Origin: Cheilinus undulatus
Lineage: Eukaryota > Chordata > Actinopteri > Labriformes > Labridae
Assembly: GCF_018320785.1 (NCBI RefSeq)
Contig: NC_054882.1
Span: forward strand, 28,400,719-28,464,718
Direction of reading: 5' to 3'
Length of the DNA stretch: 64,000 nucleotides
Made by a program: the position numbers and the translations under genes. The notes under the pieces were generated by a model, which worked only from the letters and a program-made list of their open reading frames with translations, searched no databases and was not told the DNA's origin. Numbering within the stretch: the first letter of the stretch is position 1; every line of letters begins with the position of its first letter. Below are positions 58,649 to 64,000 of this stretch, in pieces.

Positions 58649-59410
58649 GATGCAAACACGAGCGACATTTTCAAACCAACTGCCTCATTCACAGTCAGGA
58701 AGTTTTTCTATAACAACATGCCTCTTGTAAATAGAAAGTGGTGTGTTTTGTCTGAAATGAACTCTTACAAGTTTGGGCTTTCTATGAAATGACTGCAAAT
58801 GAACCTGACATGGGGAGGAGCAGTTTGTGTGCTGTTTTCCTTTGTCTTTGCACATTGTTGTAGTAATGAGCAGGGGTAAAGATTTTGATTTCATTGCTCA
58901 GATTTTTCCTGGTGTGCTGTGATGGGAAATAATATGTTAATAGTTTATCTGTGTGATAGTCAACATATGTAGCCTTCAGGGTGTGAGTGTGAAGACTGTT
59001 TAAGATGTCTTAATTTTAATGGTTGCACACTTTGAATGGAGTGTGGATGCCTCTCTGTGTACATAGGAATGAGAGAGTGAGTTCTCAGTGTGTTTGAGTG
59101 ACTGTATGTTTGCTGTACATATTGTTCTGTAAATAATAGCTTATCCCTCCTGGTGAAGGAGTTGGAATCAAGAGTCGTCGATGAGCTCTGCTCTTCTCTA
59201 TGATGTGCCACCAGGCATCAAGGAAACCTCTATTTTGTTAAGAAAACAGGAAAAACTGGCAAAAAAAATTTGAATATGTAGCACTGCTGTACTTTATTTA
59301 CACACATGTCACTTTGTGATTTCAATGCTTCTCCTGATTTAGATTTTTTTTATTATTATGGCATGCTAACATGAATTGCAACATTAAATTTTTATACCTT
59401 ATTTGCATAA
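58649..59410 (+). other. mycl: 3' UTR of mycl
   Basis: AT-rich noncoding sequence after the stop, to the ATTAAA at 59383-59388. It contains several TGTAAATA and ATTTA-type words, which could destabilise the message as in other MYC transcripts (inference). Confidence 0.5.
59383..59388 (+). terminator. mycl: Candidate polyadenylation signal ATTAAA of mycl
   Basis: The common variant hexamer about 735 bases after the stop. No AATAAA lies nearer the stop. Confidence 0.4.
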
Positions 59411-60264
59411 AAATGTAAAGTCTCTTGATTTATTCTGTTTTGACAATTAGAAAACAGTCAAAAGCTTTGAAGCTTGTGAGGATAATTTAGCTGGTTACAA
59501 AATGGACTGAAATCAACCTCAAACCCTCCATCTCACTCCAAAATCTGGGTTTGGACCCATAGGTGATATCTTGTTCCTACAAATAAGTTTTCAGGATGTC
59601 TTTGCCACGGTATTTAGTGGGATGTTTATGTCTGCAGCAACGATAGCTACATGGGAGAGCTCCGCCCTATGACACTTACCTTCTGCACCATAATAAAGCA
59701 CAAAACAAGGCTCTACCAGCCACTGGATGGCAAAAAGCTGAAGTCACAGTTATGAATGCTTGGCTATGAAAAAGACCAGATAACAACTGGAGGCCCAAGG
59801 GGTCAAGCATTCAAAGAAACCCTGTGTAAGAGCTTAAGTGCTCCCTTCCAGACTCATAAAACAGGAAGTGTCAGATCAGGCCCAAATGAGTCCAGAAATA
59901 ACGCTATTCGAGCTGGCGCCAGCCATCAGCTCAACCAACCAGCCAAGAATGGCGCAAACTTGATAAGCAAAGGTGTATGGAAAATGTAGTTGTTGGGCCA
60001 CAGTGGCTTGTGTCTTATAAAAAGTGGGTCGCCACAAACAAAGTTTGGGGAACACTGCTCTATATGACCTACAAGAGCAAACAAGATCATCAGCACACAG
60101 GCTGACTATTCCTATGTAGTCTGTTAGCGCTGCCACTGGGTCAGTGTCAAAGATACGATTTCCACCACATATTTGATGGTCAAAGAAAGCAAAACGAGAT
60201 ATATAGTCAGAAAACAGTACTTACACACGTACAGAAACAAGCAGCAGAGATGAGGCATTCCAAT

Positions 60265-60319
60265 TTGGTCACAGGGGGCGGCAAAAAACTGTGTGTTTTT
60301 TGCCGCCCCCTGTGACCAA
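60265..60319. repeat. Perfect 24-bp inverted repeat (hairpin)
   Basis: Arms 60265-60288 and 60296-60319 are perfect complements around a 7-base loop, with a GGGGGCGGC core. The flanking CCACACAGTAGCTTTAA also occurs near 19594, and CCACAGGGG occurs near 51595, so it belongs to a dispersed family. Confidence 0.85.
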
Positions 60320-60421
60320 GATCCACACAGTAGCTTTAAAATGATCTCAGATGTGGAGGCATTTTGGCTTTGCTTTATTCTGTAAAAACAATGACAACTT
60401 TCTTTAGTTTTAGACACCTTT

Positions 60422-60759
60422 CTCCAGAGCGTTGGTTCCCAACCTGGGGTCCGAGACCCCAGGGGGCACCAGAAATATCAGGGGCTTTGTCTGCTTGAAG
60501 GTTAACAAAATTAGGTTAGGAAATATTGACAAGAATATGATAAAACACTCATTTTGTAGGTTGTAATACAGCATATCTACAAGAACACAGTGTAGACCTA
60601 TTTTTCAGAGTTTTAGCAATGAAACAATAACAACTAATGTGGATTTTTGACCGCAATGTTACATTTTATCTATTCATTTGGGTCCAAGAGGTGCTCAACC
60701 TTCTTGGATGCAAGAGGGGGAGCTTTGAGGTAAAAAGGTTGGAAATCACTGCTCTAGAG
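60422..60759. mobile_element. hAT-type non-autonomous element
   Basis: The element spans 60430-60751. It opens CGTTGGTTCCCAACCT and closes with AGGTTGGAAATCACTG. Flanks CTCCAGAG (60422-60429) and CTCTAGAG (60752-60759) form a 7/8 target-site duplication. Confidence 0.75.
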
Positions 60760-61609
60760 TGAACCCTTAATTTCTTAAGTATAAATATCAACTGGCATCT
60801 TTTATTCAGATCATTTAAAATATCCCCACTATGTCATCCCCATCTGATAGAGGAGAGTTTGATGCTCTAGCTGCTGGTCCAAACAAGGTCAGACTGTTTG
60901 TCCTTGAGTCTTGTCCTTGAAGAGAGTGTGGTTCTGTTGTAGATCCTCCCCTCTGCAGTGGTTGCTGCATGCTGGGCACCTGATGTGCTCTGAACTAGGT
61001 TATGCACTCCCTCACATACACACAGAGATGTTTGGTATCTTTAGAACAGTCCCATGGGTTTGGAGACACTGGTTATGTTAACGGCTACTTGGATGCAGTG
61101 CGGCTCTTCACACAGGTACGCACTTATGTAAGTGGCTGTAAAACGGTCTGTAAATGGAACATGTGAACATGTCTCCTTGATTTCCTCCTTATTGGATAAC
61201 ATTACCTTCTTGTGCCACTTCATGAGGCCTGTACTTGTTATGTGACATACAGTACCATGTGTTATGTATTCTACTGCTTTGTGATGCGTGTAATTGGTGG
61301 GCGTTAGGGGCCAGTCAGACTCCTTATATGCAGCTGCTTTTCCCACAGGAGGTGTTGTGTAATAAGAGTGCAGGAAGAGTATGATACATTTGCTTTGTTT
61401 TATGCATTTTTAATAGCTGAACACTCGACTTTGATGTCAGCTGAAACTCTTTGAGGTAACCTGAAGGAAATCACATTTCCTGTTTCACATGAAAGCTGTG
61501 GTTACCTTTACCATTGGCATAGCAATGAGGGAAATGTGGGGCTGAATACCCGGGGCCCAATAAAAAGAGGGGGCCTTTTGGTTCTGAAATAATTTCAGTA
61601 AAATCTGGA

Positions 61610-62450
61610 ATATAACATGCCTATAAAAATTACACTCTCTTGGATGTTTTACCCTTTCATTGATTTTATAAATCAATCATGGTCAATACAATTCTGCGTT
61701 TTTGACAAAAACAAAAACAAAAAAAACACCTCTTTAATGTCAAAATGAAAACAGAGTTCTATGGTGTAATATTGATTACTTAAAAATATGTAATGTAAAA
61801 TATGTGATTGCATAAATATTCACCCCCTTCCAGTCAGTATTTAGTAGATGCACCTTTGGCTGTAATCACAGCACTGAGTCTATGTGGGTAGGTCTCAATC
61901 AGGCTTGCACATCTGCAATTTTACTTCATTCTTATTTATAAAACTGCTCAAGCTCTATCAGGTTGCACAGGGGTCAGGCATGAACATCCCTTTTCAAGTC
62001 CAGCCGCAAATTCTCTCTTAGATTGAGGTCTTGGCTTCGACTCAGCCACTCCACATATAGTTTTCACTGTATGCCTCAGGTCATTGTTTTGCTGGAAAAT
62101 AAATCTTCTCCCAAGTCCTAGTTCTCTTGCAGACTGAATAAGAATGAACTCCAGGATTTTCCTATATTTTGCTGCATTCATTCTACCCTCACTTTTACAA
62201 GCCTTCCAGGGCCAGCTGCTGAGAAACATCCCCACAGCATGATGCTGCCTTCCAGACACAGGTGTCTTATACTAAAATCACTTGAGGCACATTCACTGCA
62301 CTCAGGTGATCCCCATTTCGCTAGTTGTTGTTTTTGTTTTTTCTTTTTGTAAAAACAAACAAATTATATTGACCATGGTTTAATTCTAAAATCACCACAA
62401 AGGTAAAACATCTAGAGGGGTTAATACTTTTTATAAGCACTGTAAGCTGC
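61610..62450 (-). mobile_element. Tc1-like transposon copy 3, internally deleted, minus orientation
   Basis: Has the outer end (AGTAGATGCACCTTTGGCTG), the catalytic C-terminal region and the GCCTTCCAGGGCCAGCTGCTG segment, then jumps from the GATGATGCTGCC segment straight to the other end (CAGACACAGGTGTC). About the first half of the transposase is therefore missing. Confidence 0.85.
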
Positions 62451-64000
62451 ACTAGTATATAGATTAGAATCTGTTTTGGAGGTGTCCCAGAGGGAAAAAA
62501 GTCCACAACCTGCAGCTTCTGTGCAGCTTTAAGGTACAGTAGCTGAACTCCGAAAGTTGTGAATTACTCATGCTATCCACTGTCACCTTTACCCTATACA
62601 CACAATCTGTGTAACTGTGATCTGGATGATTACAGAAGAGGTTTGAGATGTCTTCATACATATTGGATTGGTTGTGTAGATGCAAAGTGCTACAGTAAAG
62701 ACTGCTCCACTAATAAACAAATGCATGACTTTATTTATGCTGTCCAGTGTCACCTGGGGCTCTCTTTAGAGATCTGGATTATGTGCCTGAGCTTGGGACA
62801 TTTTGTATTTCTATAAATGCTTTTAAAACAAAAACAAAACTGGATATAAAGAAAGCCAACTCTCAAACCTTTTTTGTACTATTAACACTTTTTTAGCCAG
62901 TCCACTTTATATAAATCTGTTTTTTATTTTGATAAATATATATTTATATTTAATTTTATTGCACTACACCCACTACACCCACTTTGTTTTCTCGGCACTA
63001 TTGGTTCATTTACTTTAAGGCTGTTATTTTCAATATCTGAGACATACAGTTAAAATTGTTTGTTTTTAGTCATGCTTTTATAGAGACATTCATGTACTGT
63101 ATATTGTTTAAAAACACCTCTTTTATTTCTGTATTATTTATTTCTGTAATTGTATTTGGTTAGACTTCTGCTGCTCTAAGTGCCTTGAATCTGATCAAGA
63201 ATTTGCCTGAAGGTAGTGCACATGCACTTCCTGTCCTATATTTATAAGAGGTGAAGGGTAACAGAAGAGAGTAAAAACTGGAGAGTGCTTTTCCTGAGTT
63301 AAAGTTTCAAATCATTAACTAGCCTGACAGAAGGCAACATTTTTAATCCAAGCAGGCCTTCATTTGGAAAAAGAAGTCTGAATGTGAGAAGGGGAAACCA
63401 GCTCCAATCTGCTCCCTAATTCCCTGTTAACTGAGCCAAAGGCCTTACATGTTTTAACTTCCCTAATATCTGGATTTTGTTTAATGAGAATAGAAGTTCC
63501 TGTCCTACTGATGACCTCATTAACAAGTCTCTGCAAGCCTGGACGACTGCAGTTTGGGTTCCAGTGGTTTGTATGAAAACTCAAACAACCCTTTAGTTCA
63601 AGTACAGCCTGACAGACGAGCCCGACACACCCTGAAGTCCAACCGTCTCACACATCACTGCTCTTTTGTTAAGGCTGGTTGCTGTTTCACCTGTCTGTGC
63701 TCACTCTCAGGGCCCCATTTTCAGCCCTGAGGGGGACTTTTTCTGGCACACTTGAACATTACCTTCATAGAATCAACATTTGGTCTCAGGAGGAAGAGAA
63801 ATGACCCCAAATACACAAAGCAGATCATACAAACTCTGCAGAAATAGATTTTTCAAGACATGTGGGATAACTCTTTGAGATCACAGCTTTGTAGTCCTAT
63901 TAATTCCTTAAAAGACGCAAAATGAGTCACCCAACATAAATGATGACACAAGTGTGTGAGTAAACAACAAAAGCATTACAGATTAAATCAGTTACAGCTG

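Larger units (their letters stand above)
59411..64000. other. Intergenic region downstream of mycl
   Basis: Contains a hairpin element (60265-60319), a hAT-type element (60430-60751), a Tc1 copy (61610-62450) and AT-rich DNA. No gene was recognised. A plus-strand exon-like segment at about 61047-61111 (acceptor atctttag, donor gtacgc) is noted but not supported. Confidence 0.45.

Noticed and set aside
61041-61346. Minus-strand frame of 101 codons and a plus-strand exon-like segment
   Set aside because: Neither matches a family that I know. The plus segment has usable splice signals but only about 65 bases, which is within chance.

Overview
This window is vertebrate genomic DNA, most likely from a percomorph teleost. 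It shows large AT-rich introns with GT-AG splice sites, many decayed Tc1-like, hAT-like, SINE and LINE fragments, and proteins that read as fish orthologues. No bacterial, CRISPR or obvious retroviral content was seen. All calls come from reading the sequence. Exon borders were set by matching donors, acceptors and codon phase, and nothing was checked against a database.

Layout. (1) 1-11.1 kb, plus strand: the 3' part of an NHS-family gene, best matching NHSL3/KIAA1522. It has four small exons, a 4-kb proline-rich exon and a short last exon; the 5' exons lie left of the window. (2) 12.7-18.9 kb, minus strand: a complete eight-exon ZP3-type egg-coat gene of 582 codons, with a basic N-terminal extension and a long acidic C-terminal tail. 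Its largest intron holds two hAT-type insertions. (3) 21.0-38.5 kb, minus strand: a complete 14-exon mfsd2a gene (518 codons), the sodium-dependent lysophosphatidylcholine transporter. (4) 38.5-55.6 kb: a transposon-rich interval between mfsd2a and mycl. (5) 55.7-59.4 kb, plus strand: mycl, with a noncoding first exon and two coding exons (377 codons). (6) 59.4-64 kb: intergenic DNA with more repeats. Human MFSD2A and MYCL are also neighbours, so this part is conserved synteny.

The most interesting signal lies upstream of mfsd2a. At 41.45-41.50 kb, on the same strand as mfsd2a, an interferon-stimulated response element (ISRE) sits 33 bp from a TATATAAA box. Two short coding exons with good splice sites follow, both ending in phase 0. 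Mfsd2a exon 2 also starts in phase 0, so these exons could give an interferon-inducible isoform with a new 53-residue cytosolic N-terminus. Two more ISRE plus TATA pairs with nearly the same spacing lie at 43.5 and 44.1 kb. The splice to mfsd2a is inference; the motifs, exon borders and phases are read directly. The normal mfsd2a promoter carries three clustered CRE half-sites, which fits the family's known cAMP and fasting response.

Other points of note are an orphan first-exon candidate with one hydrophobic segment at 52.1-52.3 kb (minus), an expanded proline-repeat block in NHSL3, a 737-bp element with about 250-bp inverted arms, and several clean hAT insertions with 8-bp target-site duplications.
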